Source: an uncultured Collinsella sp. (GTDB lineage Bacteria > Actinomycetota > Coriobacteriia > Coriobacteriales > Coriobacteriaceae). Taken from it: a DNA stretch of 64,000 bases. The translations under genes and the position numbers were made by a program. Below are positions 42,428 through 50,568 of this stretch, in pieces. Each line of letters starts with the position of its first letter. The stretch's first letter is position 1. Under the pieces are notes generated by a model that saw nothing but the letters and a program-made list of their open reading frames with translations, did not search any database and was not told the DNA's origin. Location: positions 12,422 through 76,421 of the forward strand of contig UQHK01000011.1 in NCBI GenBank assembly GCA_900540855.1, written 5' to 3'.

Positions 42428-43010
42428 AATAATGCGCCTGGGGGCACGTTATCTACTGGGTACGATGGTTGCTAGCGTGCCGTGGGCCATTTGGGTTATT
42501 GCAAAAGGATCTCCCGCTTGGCTGTGCTCTACAGGGGCGCTCTTTTGTGCGTTGGTAGTCTATCTTTTTGCAACTCGGGGCGCTGTTTCCCGTGATAAGA
42601 CCAAGCAGCGTGGGATTCTTTTGGGATGGCAGTTCATTTTCATCGTATTTATTATTATGGCCGCCATGCTCGATATAGGTGGAAAATCAATATCCAGATG
42701 GGTATTGGTCTGTTCGGTTTCAGTTTTGCATGAGCTGTTATTTAGGTACGTATTTTTATTTGAATACACAATCGTCGGAATAGTTCGGCCGTTTTGCATA
42801 AGGGCATTTGTACAGTCGATTCTATGGGCATTGCTTCTCGTGACTCAACAGTGTTTAATCGGGGCACCCACAAATTACATCATTGCAATGATGGGGGGCT
42901 ATCTTTGTCTGGGCCTTATTTTTGCGCTGCTCGTGCGAAAAACAGGGACAGTGTGCCCGTCTCTTTTAGCCATGATGTTTCTGGATTTTATCAACCTCCT
43001 AGCTCTTTGA
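42411..43010 (+). CDS. Degenerate CPBP-like multipass membrane protein of the RiPP island
   Basis: 199-aa protein with about six to seven membrane segments. VLHELLFRYVFLFEY (103-118) resembles motif 1 (EExxxR) of CPBP intramembrane proteases/bacteriocin-immunity proteins, but the first Glu is His107. The His of motifs 2 and 3 (FxxxH, HxxxD) are not evident; FLDFIN near the C-terminus is similar to the last motif without His. It may be an immunity protein rather than an active leader peptidase. A TTG start at 42411 overlaps the exporter gene; ATG at 42432 is an alternative. Last gene of the island. Confidence 0.65.
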   Translation: MGKATEIMRLGARYLLGTMVASVPWAIWVIAKGSPAWLCSTGALFCALVVYLFATRGAVSRDKTKQRGILLGWQFIFIVFIIMAAMLDIGGKSISRWVLVCSVSVLHELLFRYVFLFEYTIVGIVRPFCIRAFVQSILWALLLVTQQCLIGAPTNYIIAMMGGYLCLGLIFALLVRKTGTVCPSLLAMMFLDFINLLAL

Positions 43011-43035
43011 GTTACGGACAAAATCTTCAGGTGTT

Positions 43036-43371
43036 GGCGCCATGGCCGACAAGGCCCGCACGGTGCTTTCGGTATGTAATAACATGGGCGAGGTCTGGCT
43101 GCTCACGGCCGAGATACTCGACCTGATCGATCGCGGTGCGTCCAACATCATCTGCACGCAGCCCTTCGCCTGCCTGCGATTCGGTTAGCGAGGAGGCCGT
43201 GGCATCGGTCGCAAAGCGTCTGTGACGCGGTATTAAGAAGTAGCCGACCTGCTTCGGGCTAGATATGAGACGGAAGGGTGGTAGCCGTACCGGCTGCGGC
43301 CCTTTTTTACTGGATACATGTTGCGTAAATGGCCTTGCCGACGCCTTTCGTGGACTCGGATTTCGGAAGTG
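43036..43371 (+). pseudogene. Right direct-repeat copy: remnant of the activase-like gene 3' end
   Basis: Matches the end of the 1593-aa gene in two blocks (43036-43177 and 43190-43371), including the stop codon context GGTATTAAGAAGTAG, a decayed terminator and the following 60 bases. A 260-base internal segment is missing and the reading frame is broken. It cannot encode a functional protein. It forms the right border of the AT-rich island. Confidence 0.88.
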
Positions 43372-43489
43372 CGGGGAAAACTCCGAACCTTCGAGCACAC
43401 TGCTCTTTTGAACTCTTGTGACCTGCGGTTTTGTTGCTAAAAAAGTCGGTCTGGTCGGCAGAACTCGATTTTTCACCGCACTTCCGAAA
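43361..43489. repeat. Inverted repeat TTTCGGAAGTGCGG family
   Basis: Arms TTTCGGAAGTGCGGGGAAAA (43361-43380) and its complement (43470-43489, one mismatch) enclose 89 bases. The GTGCGGTGAAAA part resembles the AAGTTGCGGTGAAATA arms at 2296 and 3520. The gene-free stretch 43011-43722 consists of the pseudogene remnant, this element and about 230 bases in which I see nothing further. Confidence 0.7.
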
Positions 43490-43722
43490 ACTGCGATCTT
43501 GCAGTACGAAAAACGGCCTCCATAACTCTGGGTTTATTGATAAGTGTAGCCGTTCGCCGTATATCATTGTCCGTTTATGGAATCTATCTCCAACGAGTTG
43601 TAGTCATATGGTTTGATGTTGGAAACATATGATTACCGGCAGGCCGTAGGTGACGTTCCCCCTGATATCGGAGGTTCCGGGTATGTTTCGTGCTCCGTTA
43701 AACAAGTATCGGGCTGGCTGAC

Positions 43723-44172
43723 ATGAGCCGCCGTTTTGTCTCGATAACCGTTGCAGTGGTTTGCCTGGCAGTGCTTCTGGGCGCTACAGGGCAACTCGCC
43801 ATAAGTCGAGAAACATCCTATATGCAGGAATGTGCTTCCGAAGGCTTTGCCATTGACGGTTACTATCGGGATGACGAAACAAGTCGGGAAACCCTGGCTT
43901 TTCTTGAGGAGGACAACTGTCGATGGCAGCTGGTCGACCAAGACGGAATCTGCACAGACGGGCAGTTTAAGCGTACGGATGACCCCAACATCCTGGTATT
44001 AAAGAAGGAAAACGGCGAAGAATTCGGTACGGTCCACGTGGCGTATATTTCGCGCCGACGCGATCAGGGCTTGCTCTACCTATTTAGAGATACCAGGGTG
44101 ACCCGTTTTTATCTGGTGAGTACCGGTCCGGCGTTTACAGTGGAGTCTGGCGATGTCGATACGGACAGCTGA
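43723..44172 (+). CDS. Small secreted or membrane-anchored hypothetical protein
   Basis: 149-aa protein. Residues 5-27 are a signal peptide or anchor (FVSITVAVVCLAVLLGATG). The remainder is a soluble domain rich in charged residues (YYRDDETSRETLAFLEEDNC) with beta-strand-like patterns; the function is not recognisable. No strong SD is visible before the ATG. A terminator follows at 44193. It lies just outside the island's right repeat. Confidence 0.65.
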   Translation: MSRRFVSITVAVVCLAVLLGATGQLAISRETSYMQECASEGFAIDGYYRDDETSRETLAFLEEDNCRWQLVDQDGICTDGQFKRTDDPNILVLKKENGEEFGTVHVAYISRRRDQGLLYLFRDTRVTRFYLVSTGPAFTVESGDVDTDS

Positions 44173-44192
44173 TTCACGGCAATAAATCAGCG

Positions 44193-44223
44193 AGCGGGGC
44201 GCGGCCATGGACCGCGCCCCGCT
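44193..44223. terminator. Terminator between convergent genes
   Basis: Perfect 12-bp stem AGCGGGGCGCGG/CCGCGCCCCGCT with a 7-nt loop between the secreted-protein gene and the DUF389 gene. Confidence 0.7.
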
Positions 44224-44297
44224 ATTTGCTCGTGGCCCGCGTCACGTCTGCGCCAAGTCGTGACTCGCGGCTGCGCGCATCCATCCCACGTCGCGTA

Positions 44298-45437
44298 TTA
44301 CTGCACATCAAACTCCACGCGATCGAGCTCGGGCACATTGAGGTCGATGAGCTTGCGGGCTACACGGCGGTCGTGTGCCCCAAGCGCCTCGCTTGTCGTC
44401 ACATGGGCGACAACCTCGCGCTCGACAAGGCCCTCCTCCTCGTCTTCGGTGGCCGAGGTCTCGACGGCAACGGTGTAATCCTTAAAGCCCGGCAGCACCG
44501 CGGCAAGCTCGCGCGTGGTTTCGGTGACGCCGTAACCGTCCTGCACGCCGGCCTGCGCCGAGCCAATAGACCCCGCCGTCATAACGATGCAGGGGATGGC
44601 AAAGATCACCGTGCCCACGATGATGCGGCGGCGCACCTTGTGTGACAGCTCATCGACCTCGGCGTTTTCCTCGGCGGTCACAATGCCGTCGCCGTTGAGG
44701 TCGCGCTTGAGCGGCACGCGCAAAAGAAGCAGCACGGCTTCGGCAGCCAGTGCGATAAAGACCACGTTGATGCCAAACTCGTAGAGCGCCGAGAGAAACA
44801 GCGACCCGCTTGCGATGGCGATGCCATAGCCCGCCGCGCACAGGGGCGGCATGAGCGCGGTCGCCACGGCCACGCCGGCGATGAGCGTGGCGGGTTCCTG
44901 GTCGCGCGAGTTGCCCAGTCCGCCCGCAAAGCCGCCCGCGAGCGCGACGGCAAGGTCCCACACAGTCGGTGTCGAGTTGTCGATGATGGCGGCCGTGGTG
45001 GTGCCAAGGGGCGAGAGCTTAAAGTACAGCGTGGACGTGATTAGACAAAAGACCATCTGCAGCGCGAGGCCGGCAATTGCCTCGACGGCAATCTCGCGGT
45101 CGAGCGTGGCGATGCCGTATGCCATGGCAAGGACCGAGCCCATGAGCGGACAGATGAGCATGGCGCCCACGATGGCAATGTCCGAGTCGATATCGAGGCC
45201 GATGCTCGCGATCAACATGGCAATGATCAGGATGCATAAGTGTGAGCCAGTCAGGCGCGCCCCGTTTACAAAGCGCTTGCGAATCACGTGATAGGGCGCG
45301 CGTCCCTCGCGTATGTTGAACGCCTGCTTAAGGAAACGGGTGGCATTCTCCATGGCCTCGCTGTGTGCAGGGCGTATACCGTGACGACGATGATGACGCT
45401 CGCGCAGCCGCTTGATCTGTTGTTTGTCGAGTTCCAT
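44298..45437 (-). CDS. DUF389 membrane protein
   Basis: 379-aa protein of the DUF389 (TIGR00341-like) family of unknown function. A basic N-terminus is followed by about seven membrane segments containing the conserved IVGAMLICPLMGSVLAMAYG and LIAGVAVATALMPPLCAAGYG. The cytoplasmic loop after the last-but-one segment contains DLNGDGIVTAEE, an EF-hand-like calcium loop. A further helix and an extracytoplasmic or cytoplasmic C-terminal domain close the protein. Monocistronic. Confidence 0.82.
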   Translation of the reverse strand: MELDKQQIKRLRERHHRRHGIRPAHSEAMENATRFLKQAFNIREGRAPYHVIRKRFVNGARLTGSHLCILIIAMLIASIGLDIDSDIAIVGAMLICPLMGSVLAMAYGIATLDREIAVEAIAGLALQMVFCLITSTLYFKLSPLGTTTAAIIDNSTPTVWDLAVALAGGFAGGLGNSRDQEPATLIAGVAVATALMPPLCAAGYGIAIASGSLFLSALYEFGINVVFIALAAEAVLLLLRVPLKRDLNGDGIVTAEENAEVDELSHKVRRRIIVGTVIFAIPCIVMTAGSIGSAQAGVQDGYGVTETTRELAAVLPGFKDYTVAVETSATEDEEEGLVEREVVAHVTTSEALGAHDRRVARKLIDLNVPELDRVEFDVQ

Positions 45438-45594
45438 GCTTACCTCGTTTAGCTTCTGAGCCGCTTCTTGCGTCTGTCGTCTTTACTCTACACCGCGTTA
45501 GGCGAGGTGTCAGACAAGGTTTGTTGACCTGGAAGTCAGGACAATCGACATGGCTAAAACGCCGTGAGGATCATAAGAGTCAAATAGACAAAAA

Positions 45595-45627
45595 AGCGCG
45601 GGGCCGGTTTGATTCCGACCCCGCGCT
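45595..45627 (-). terminator. Terminator of the OPT transporter gene
   Basis: AGCGCGGGG/CCCCGCGCT stem extended by CGG/CCG; the minus strand continues with TTTTTT. Located 25 bases past the OPT stop. Confidence 0.9.
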
Positions 45628-45652
45628 CTGCGCTGGTGCGTTGTTGTTCGGC

Positions 45653-47356
45653 CTACCCCAGCAGGCTCAGACCAACAGAGACAAACGCCAGGATAACGCC
45701 GACGATGGACTCGCCGCCGAGCAGGCCGCTGGCGACGACCAGGCCCTGCTCCTGGAAGGCGGCATCCTTGGAGGCCTTCTCCTCGTCCGAAAGACCGGCA
45801 GCGGCGTCGCGGCGTGCGGCCCACTTGTCGTAGGCGAGCTTGGCGCAGGAGCCCAAGAAGGCCGTGAGCGACATGTAGAACGGCAGGTACACGCCCAGGC
45901 CGATCATCATGGCCGGAATGCCGAGCCAGTACATGACGATGCCGGCGATAAAGCCGCCTGCGAACCACGGCACGCTCGGGATGCCCGAGACCATGGTGGC
46001 GACGACGCTTGCCTGCGCGGCCACAAAGCTCTTGTCGGGGCCGAAAGCATCCGGACCATAGGCGGTGACGAGCGCGACCATGACGGCAGCGGCGACCAGG
46101 GCGCCCACGATGCCGCCGATGGCCTGGCCGATCCACTGCGCACGCGGGTTGGTGCCCAGCACGGCGCCGGCCTTAAAGTCGTTCATGACGTCGCCCGCAA
46201 GGCCGCATGCCACGGCCACGATGCCGGCGATAAAGAACAGCTTGACCTGGGCGATCTGTGCGAAGGCAGCCACGATGAGCATGACGATGAGGCCGAAGAT
46301 CTCCATGGGGTCGATGCCCGTCTGGCCGCAGCTCTGCGCGCTCATGATGGTGGTGACAAAGGTGAACAGCGTGACGATGACGGCCGGGACGGGGCCAAGG
46401 TCGAGCGCGATGGCGACGATCACGGCGATGGCGGCAGTACCCAGGCCGATGATGCCGGCGTCGAGCTTAAGCGAGCCCGAGATGAGCGACTGCTCGTCGG
46501 TGTCGCTGGAGCTGTCGGCGGCGAGGCCGCGGGCGATGCCGGCGACCTGCGGCAGGATGTCCTTGAGGACGACGGCGACGCCAAAGCCCATCATGAGGCC
46601 CATGCCGAGCGATTTGACGATGCCCTGCGCAGTCACAACGTCGAATAGACCCGCAGCGGTGCCGCCCACGATGATGCCAAAGTTACCTAGCAGCGCGCCG
46701 GCAAACCAGAAGGCAACCGGGGCGAAGCCAACCAAAAAGCCGATGGAGAGCAGCATGGGCGAGTTATAGATGGCAAAGGTCACGCCGGGGATATTGAGCG
46801 TGCACAGCATGCTCGGCACCACGCCCAGAGCGTCGCGAAGCACGCTGTAGATGCCTGCGATGGCCATGGAGCCAAAGAGCTGCTTGCCGGTCTTGCCGCC
46901 GGCCTCGGTGGCGCGCAGTGTCTGAGCTGCGGCATTGCCGGTGGGAAACTCCAGCGCGGCGTCCACGATAAAGTGGCGGTGGATGAGCGCCGTTGCCAGC
47001 AGGCCCAAGATGGTGCCGGCGAGTGCCACGATAAACATGTCGAGCCAGCTGATCTGGTCGGCATAGCCCAGCATCCAGGCGCCCGGGATGGTAAACGCCA
47101 GGCCGCCGGCGACCATGGCGCCCGCGGACATGATGGTGTGGGTGACGTTGGCCTCGTTGAGGCTGGCGTTGCCCATGAGCTTCAGGAAGAACAGCGAGAT
47201 GACGGCAGCGAAAATAATCGGCCAGGGGAGTGCACCCATCTTGAGGGCCGTGTAGGCCGAGCTTGCCGTGATGATCACGCAGCCAAGGACGCCGATGACG
47301 ACGCCGCGCAGCGTGAGTTGCCCGCGCATCGAAGCGCGGTTCGAGGGATTGCTCAT
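45653..47356 (-). CDS. OPT-family oligopeptide transporter
   Basis: 567-aa OPT-family transporter with about fourteen hydrophobic segments. Recognisable parts are the N-terminal LTLRGVVIGVLGCVIITASSAY, LEFPTGNAAAQTLRA, and the C-terminal GIPSVPWFAGGFIAGIVMYW. OPT proteins import oligopeptides or metal-chelate complexes by proton symport. An acidic Ser/Asp loop (ADSSSDTDEQS) lies mid-chain. Monocistronic with a strong terminator. The substrate is unknown. Confidence 0.9.
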   Translation of the reverse strand: MSNPSNRASMRGQLTLRGVVIGVLGCVIITASSAYTALKMGALPWPIIFAAVISLFFLKLMGNASLNEANVTHTIMSAGAMVAGGLAFTIPGAWMLGYADQISWLDMFIVALAGTILGLLATALIHRHFIVDAALEFPTGNAAAQTLRATEAGGKTGKQLFGSMAIAGIYSVLRDALGVVPSMLCTLNIPGVTFAIYNSPMLLSIGFLVGFAPVAFWFAGALLGNFGIIVGGTAAGLFDVVTAQGIVKSLGMGLMMGFGVAVVLKDILPQVAGIARGLAADSSSDTDEQSLISGSLKLDAGIIGLGTAAIAVIVAIALDLGPVPAVIVTLFTFVTTIMSAQSCGQTGIDPMEIFGLIVMLIVAAFAQIAQVKLFFIAGIVAVACGLAGDVMNDFKAGAVLGTNPRAQWIGQAIGGIVGALVAAAVMVALVTAYGPDAFGPDKSFVAAQASVVATMVSGIPSVPWFAGGFIAGIVMYWLGIPAMMIGLGVYLPFYMSLTAFLGSCAKLAYDKWAARRDAAAGLSDEEKASKDAAFQEQGLVVASGLLGGESIVGVILAFVSVGLSLLG

Positions 47357-47530
47357 ATAAAACTCCTTTGCGTATATCCGCTTCCCCCGGGAGCGCCGTT
47401 ACGGATACGGCGCGGGAAGTCGGGTTACCAAGGGCCGCCGCGTGAGCTCGCAAACGGCCGCGCACCAGTATAGCGGCACGGCAGTTAATTTGGGACTGGG
47501 CTTTTTTAGCTATCCCAAGCGAAGCCGAAG

Positions 47531-47608
47531 GATGATTATTCTGGGACGGGGATTTAAAAATCATCAGGTACGCAATGATTTTTAAATCCCCGTCCCAGAA
47601 TAATCATC
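47531..47608. repeat. Perfect 34-bp palindrome, GGGACGGGG family
   Basis: Arms 47531-47564 and 47575-47608 are exactly complementary (GATGATTATTCTGGGACGGG at the left end) with a 10-nt spacer. Fragments GGGACGGGG recur at 49149 (complement) and 58090. It lies between the divergent OPT and coaX genes, ending 38 bases before coaX, so it could affect both promoters. Confidence 0.85.
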
Positions 47609-47645
47609 GGGATATACTGCTGGGCAGACGAAAGGAGCGCCGACG

Positions 47646-48497
47646 ATGCTTAATGGGTGCGCATATATATTGACGGTCGACGTGGGCAACACGTTCATTC
47701 GCTTTGGCCTGTTTGCCGAGGATTCGGCCGCGGCACAGGAATGCCCGCTTGCGACGTGCGAGATCACGACGCCGTCGAGCATCACAGCCGACGAGGCGCG
47801 CATGAGGCTCACGCAGGTCATGGGCGCGCTGTCAGCCGATGCGGGCATGCCGGGTGAGCTCGTTCCCGCAGCCGCAGTGCTGAGCTGCGTAGTGCCGGCG
47901 CTCGAGCGCCCTTGGAAGACGGCGCTTTCCCGCACCTGCACGGGACGCGTGCTCACCGTGGGGCCGGGCCTCAAGACCGGCATGCCCGTACACTACGACG
48001 ATCCGGCCGAGATCGGCCCCGACCGCATCGCCGACGCCGTGGCGGCCCGTGCCGTCTACGGCTCTCCGTGCATCGTGATCGACCTGGGCACTACGACCAA
48101 TATTGAGGTCATCGATGCGCGCGGTACCTTTGTCGGCGGCGTCATCGCGCCGGGTCTGGCGCTCGGCGCCCGCTCGCTCTCGGCTGCTGCGGCACGCCTG
48201 CCGCAGGTCGAGCCCTCGGCACCCACGCATGTAATCGGCCGTAACACGCGCGAGGCGATGCGCTCGGGCGTGGTTCTGGGCGAGGTGGCCCGCATCGACG
48301 GCATGCTCGACATGGTGCTCGCCGAGATGCGCGCGACCAAGGCCGCGGGGGAGGGCGACGTGCCCATCGTCATTACCGGCGACGACGCTGAGGCACTCGC
48401 GGCGTTGGTCGGCCACAGCCTGACGGTCGACGACGCGCTGACGCTGCGGGGCCTCGCCGAGCTCTACCGCATCAACCAAAAGCCCCGCCGCGTGTAA
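47646..48497 (+). CDS. coaX: Type III pantothenate kinase
   Basis: 283-aa kinase for the first step of coenzyme A synthesis. Motifs: LTVDVGNTFIRFGLF (phosphate 1), GPDRIADAVAA, CIVIDLGTTTNIEVID (phosphate 2; usually DxGTA) and GGVIAPGLALGARSL. Type III kinases are feedback-resistant and require a monovalent cation. AAAGGAG lies 9 bases before the ATG. It begins a run of co-oriented genes to 50.5 kb. Confidence 0.94.
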   Translation: MLNGCAYILTVDVGNTFIRFGLFAEDSAAAQECPLATCEITTPSSITADEARMRLTQVMGALSADAGMPGELVPAAAVLSCVVPALERPWKTALSRTCTGRVLTVGPGLKTGMPVHYDDPAEIGPDRIADAVAARAVYGSPCIVIDLGTTTNIEVIDARGTFVGGVIAPGLALGARSLSAAAARLPQVEPSAPTHVIGRNTREAMRSGVVLGEVARIDGMLDMVLAEMRATKAAGEGDVPIVITGDDAEALAALVGHSLTVDDALTLRGLAELYRINQKPRRV

Positions 48498-48581
48498 AAG
48501 TGAGGGCGCCGGTGGGACAAACGCCTCCACCTTTCACCTGCTACAATGGGTCAAACTATTGCGATTACGGAGGTGTCTGCC

Positions 48582-49106
48582 ATGTCGGACGATCTTCATC
48601 AAACTTCGTCAGGCAAGCGCCTGGACGTCATTAGCTGGGACGAGTTCTTTATGAGCGTGGCCATCGCCGCGCAGCGCCGCAGCAAGGACCCCAACACGCA
48701 GGTGGGTGCGTGCATCGCCAGCACCAACCACCGTATCCTTTCGGTGGGCTACAACGGTACGCCCTCGGCGCTCAACGACGACTTTTTCCCGTGGGGTACG
48801 AGCGACGACCCGCTGCAGGACAAGCACAACTACGTGGTCCATGCCGAGGCAAACGCCGTGCTCAACTACCGTGGCTCGCTCAAGGACCTCGAGGGTTCCA
48901 CGGTCTACGTCACGCTGTTCCCGTGCCACGACTGCGCCAAGATTTTGGCGCAGGTGGGCGTGGGCGAGGTCGTCTACCTGGACAACAAGTACGCCGACAC
49001 CGATGACGGACGCATCAGCCGCCGCATCCTCGACTCCTGTGGCATCAGCTACCGCCAGGTTATCGTCGATGTTCACATTGGCACCGAGGGACAGGCTCAG
49101 CAGTAG
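48582..49106 (+). CDS. Deoxycytidylate deaminase (ComEB-like)
   Basis: 174-aa zinc-dependent deaminase converting dCMP to dUMP for dTMP synthesis. Zinc site: HAEANAVLN (H87, catalytic E89) and PCHDC (C115, C118). The NTQVGACI and VGYNGTP segments are typical of dCMP deaminases. The start at 48582 has GGAGG 8 bases upstream; the frame is open for 12 more codons. Confidence 0.94.
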   Translation: MSDDLHQTSSGKRLDVISWDEFFMSVAIAAQRRSKDPNTQVGACIASTNHRILSVGYNGTPSALNDDFFPWGTSDDPLQDKHNYVVHAEANAVLNYRGSLKDLEGSTVYVTLFPCHDCAKILAQVGVGEVVYLDNKYADTDDGRISRRILDSCGISYRQVIVDVHIGTEGQAQQ

Positions 49107-49278
49107 CGCGTGGCAACGCCAGCTGGCAACAAAAGGCAGCTAAAAGAGCCCCGTCCCAAATTGGCTGCTCGTGAAAGTCGTGTCCGCGCGCATGGATGGC
49201 TCGTGAGCGGGTACATGGCTGTAGTAACATAGCCCCTGTCCGCGGGCGCGCCCGCGTTATTGTGAGAAAGGAGCCCCT

Positions 49279-49557
49279 GTGGCTGTTAACGAAGAGCTGC
49301 TTAAGAAGGTTCTTGAGGAGATCCGCCCCAACCTGCAGGCTGACGGCGGCGATATGGAGTATGTGGGCGTCGACGACGAGGGTGTCGTCAAGCTGGAGCT
49401 GCAGGGCGCTTGCGCCGGCTGCCCTATGAGCGCGCTGACCCTGTCCATGGGTATCGAGCGCATCCTGAAGGAGCATGTGCCCGGCGTTACCCGTGTCGAG
49501 CAGGTCAATGCCTCCGGCGAGACCGACGACCTGTACGACGAGTACGCGCCGTTCTAA
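49279..49557 (+). CDS. NifU-like iron-sulfur scaffold protein
   Basis: 92-aa protein equal to the C-terminal domain of NifU. The LQADGGDMEYVG block and CAGCPMS (C45, C48) form the transient Fe-S cluster site; two subunits share one cluster. Such stand-alone proteins deliver clusters to apo-proteins. GTG start with AAAGGAG 6 bases upstream. The preceding 172 bases contain half of a GGGACGGGG repeat at 49149 and no gene. Confidence 0.93.
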   Translation: MAVNEELLKKVLEEIRPNLQADGGDMEYVGVDDEGVVKLELQGACAGCPMSALTLSMGIERILKEHVPGVTRVEQVNASGETDDLYDEYAPF

Positions 49558-49666
49558 GATGCGAAAGCTGCGGACGGCATACTCCGCATAGACGTTACGC
49601 CCAAATATGCGGCTGCGAGCGCAAGGCCCGCGGCCGCATTTGTATGTAGGGAGTAGGAGGGTCGGC

Positions 49667-50488
49667 ATGCTCAACGACTTCTACCATATGCTTGATCCCG
49701 TCGCGATTTCGGCGGGGCCCATCACGATTTACTGGTATGGTCTGGCCTATGTGGTCGGAGCTCTGCTCACGGCGGTCGTCATGTATCGCACGCAGCGTCG
49801 CTGGGGCTTTAACATCACGATTGACGACCTGACGAGCGTCGTGGTCGGTGTGGTCTTTGGCCTTATCATCGGCGCCCGCCTGTTCTACGTCATCTTTTAC
49901 GGCGACGGCTACTACTGGGCACATCCGCTCGAGATCTTTGCCACCAACGAGGGCGGCATGAGCTTCCATGGTGGTTTGGTGGGCGGCATTATCGGCGGCA
50001 TCATTGTGTGCCGCATGTATAAGCTCGACGCATGGACTCTGGCAGACCTTGCCGTCATAGGCGCGCCGCTGGCCTTGTGCCTGGGCCGTTGTGCCAACTT
50101 TGTCAACGGTGAGCTGTGGGGCAAGCCGACCGATCTGCCATGGGGCGTGGTCTTCGGTGGCACCGCGGGCGATATGCCGCGTCACCCCTCCCAGCTCTAC
50201 GAGGCATTTCTTGAGGGCATTGTGCTCTTTTGCATTCTGCAGGTGCTCAGCCGCAAAAAGCCGCTGCTGCCCCAGGGCACGTTTATGGGCGTGTTTGTGA
50301 TGGGTTACGGCATCGTCCGCTTCCTCGTCGAGTTCGTGCGCGTGCCCGACGCCCAGCTTGGCTATCTGCTGGGCGGCGTCATCACGATGGGTCAGCTGCT
50401 GAGCCTTCCGCTCGTTATTGCGGGCCTGGCGCTCATCATCTTCGCCCGACACCGCAATCGCCCCCAGCGCATCTACCTCGACGCCTAA
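49667..50488 (+). CDS. lgt: Prolipoprotein diacylglyceryl transferase
   Basis: 273-aa membrane enzyme that attaches diacylglycerol to the lipobox Cys of lipoproteins, such as the binding lipoprotein at 21.7 kb. Motifs: MSFHGGLVGG (catalytic His region), and the signature GRCANFVNGELWGKPTD with conserved Arg and Asn; RHPSQLYEA follows. Seven membrane segments. The start at 49667 has AGGAGGG upstream; 20 further open codons upstream lack similarity. Confidence 0.95.
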   Translation: MLNDFYHMLDPVAISAGPITIYWYGLAYVVGALLTAVVMYRTQRRWGFNITIDDLTSVVVGVVFGLIIGARLFYVIFYGDGYYWAHPLEIFATNEGGMSFHGGLVGGIIGGIIVCRMYKLDAWTLADLAVIGAPLALCLGRCANFVNGELWGKPTDLPWGVVFGGTAGDMPRHPSQLYEAFLEGIVLFCILQVLSRKKPLLPQGTFMGVFVMGYGIVRFLVEFVRVPDAQLGYLLGGVITMGQLLSLPLVIAGLALIIFARHRNRPQRIYLDA

Positions 50489-50489
50489 C

Positions 50490-50532
50490 CAAGACCACCA
50501 CAAAGGGGACAGGCACTTTTGTGGTGGTCTTG
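50490..50532. repeat. REP-like palindrome, ACCACCACAAAGG family
   Basis: 15-bp arms CAAGACCACCACAAA/TTTGTGGTGGTCTTG around GGGGACAGGCACT, directly after the lgt stop. It shares GGGACAGGCAC and TTTGTGGTGG with the hybrid element at 22791. Confidence 0.85.
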
Positions 50533-50568
50533 CCGAGTTTGATAGGTTTCTAGAAAGGCTTTCGGACT

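Noticed and set aside
43011..43722. Functional second gene of the activase family
   Set aside because: Only two short blocks of its 3' end are present, with a 260-base deletion, broken frame and decayed terminator.
49242..49257. Perfect GC-only palindrome CGCGGGCGCGCCCGCG before the NifU-like gene
   Set aside because: Too short and low in complexity to call a repeat or terminator in high-GC DNA.
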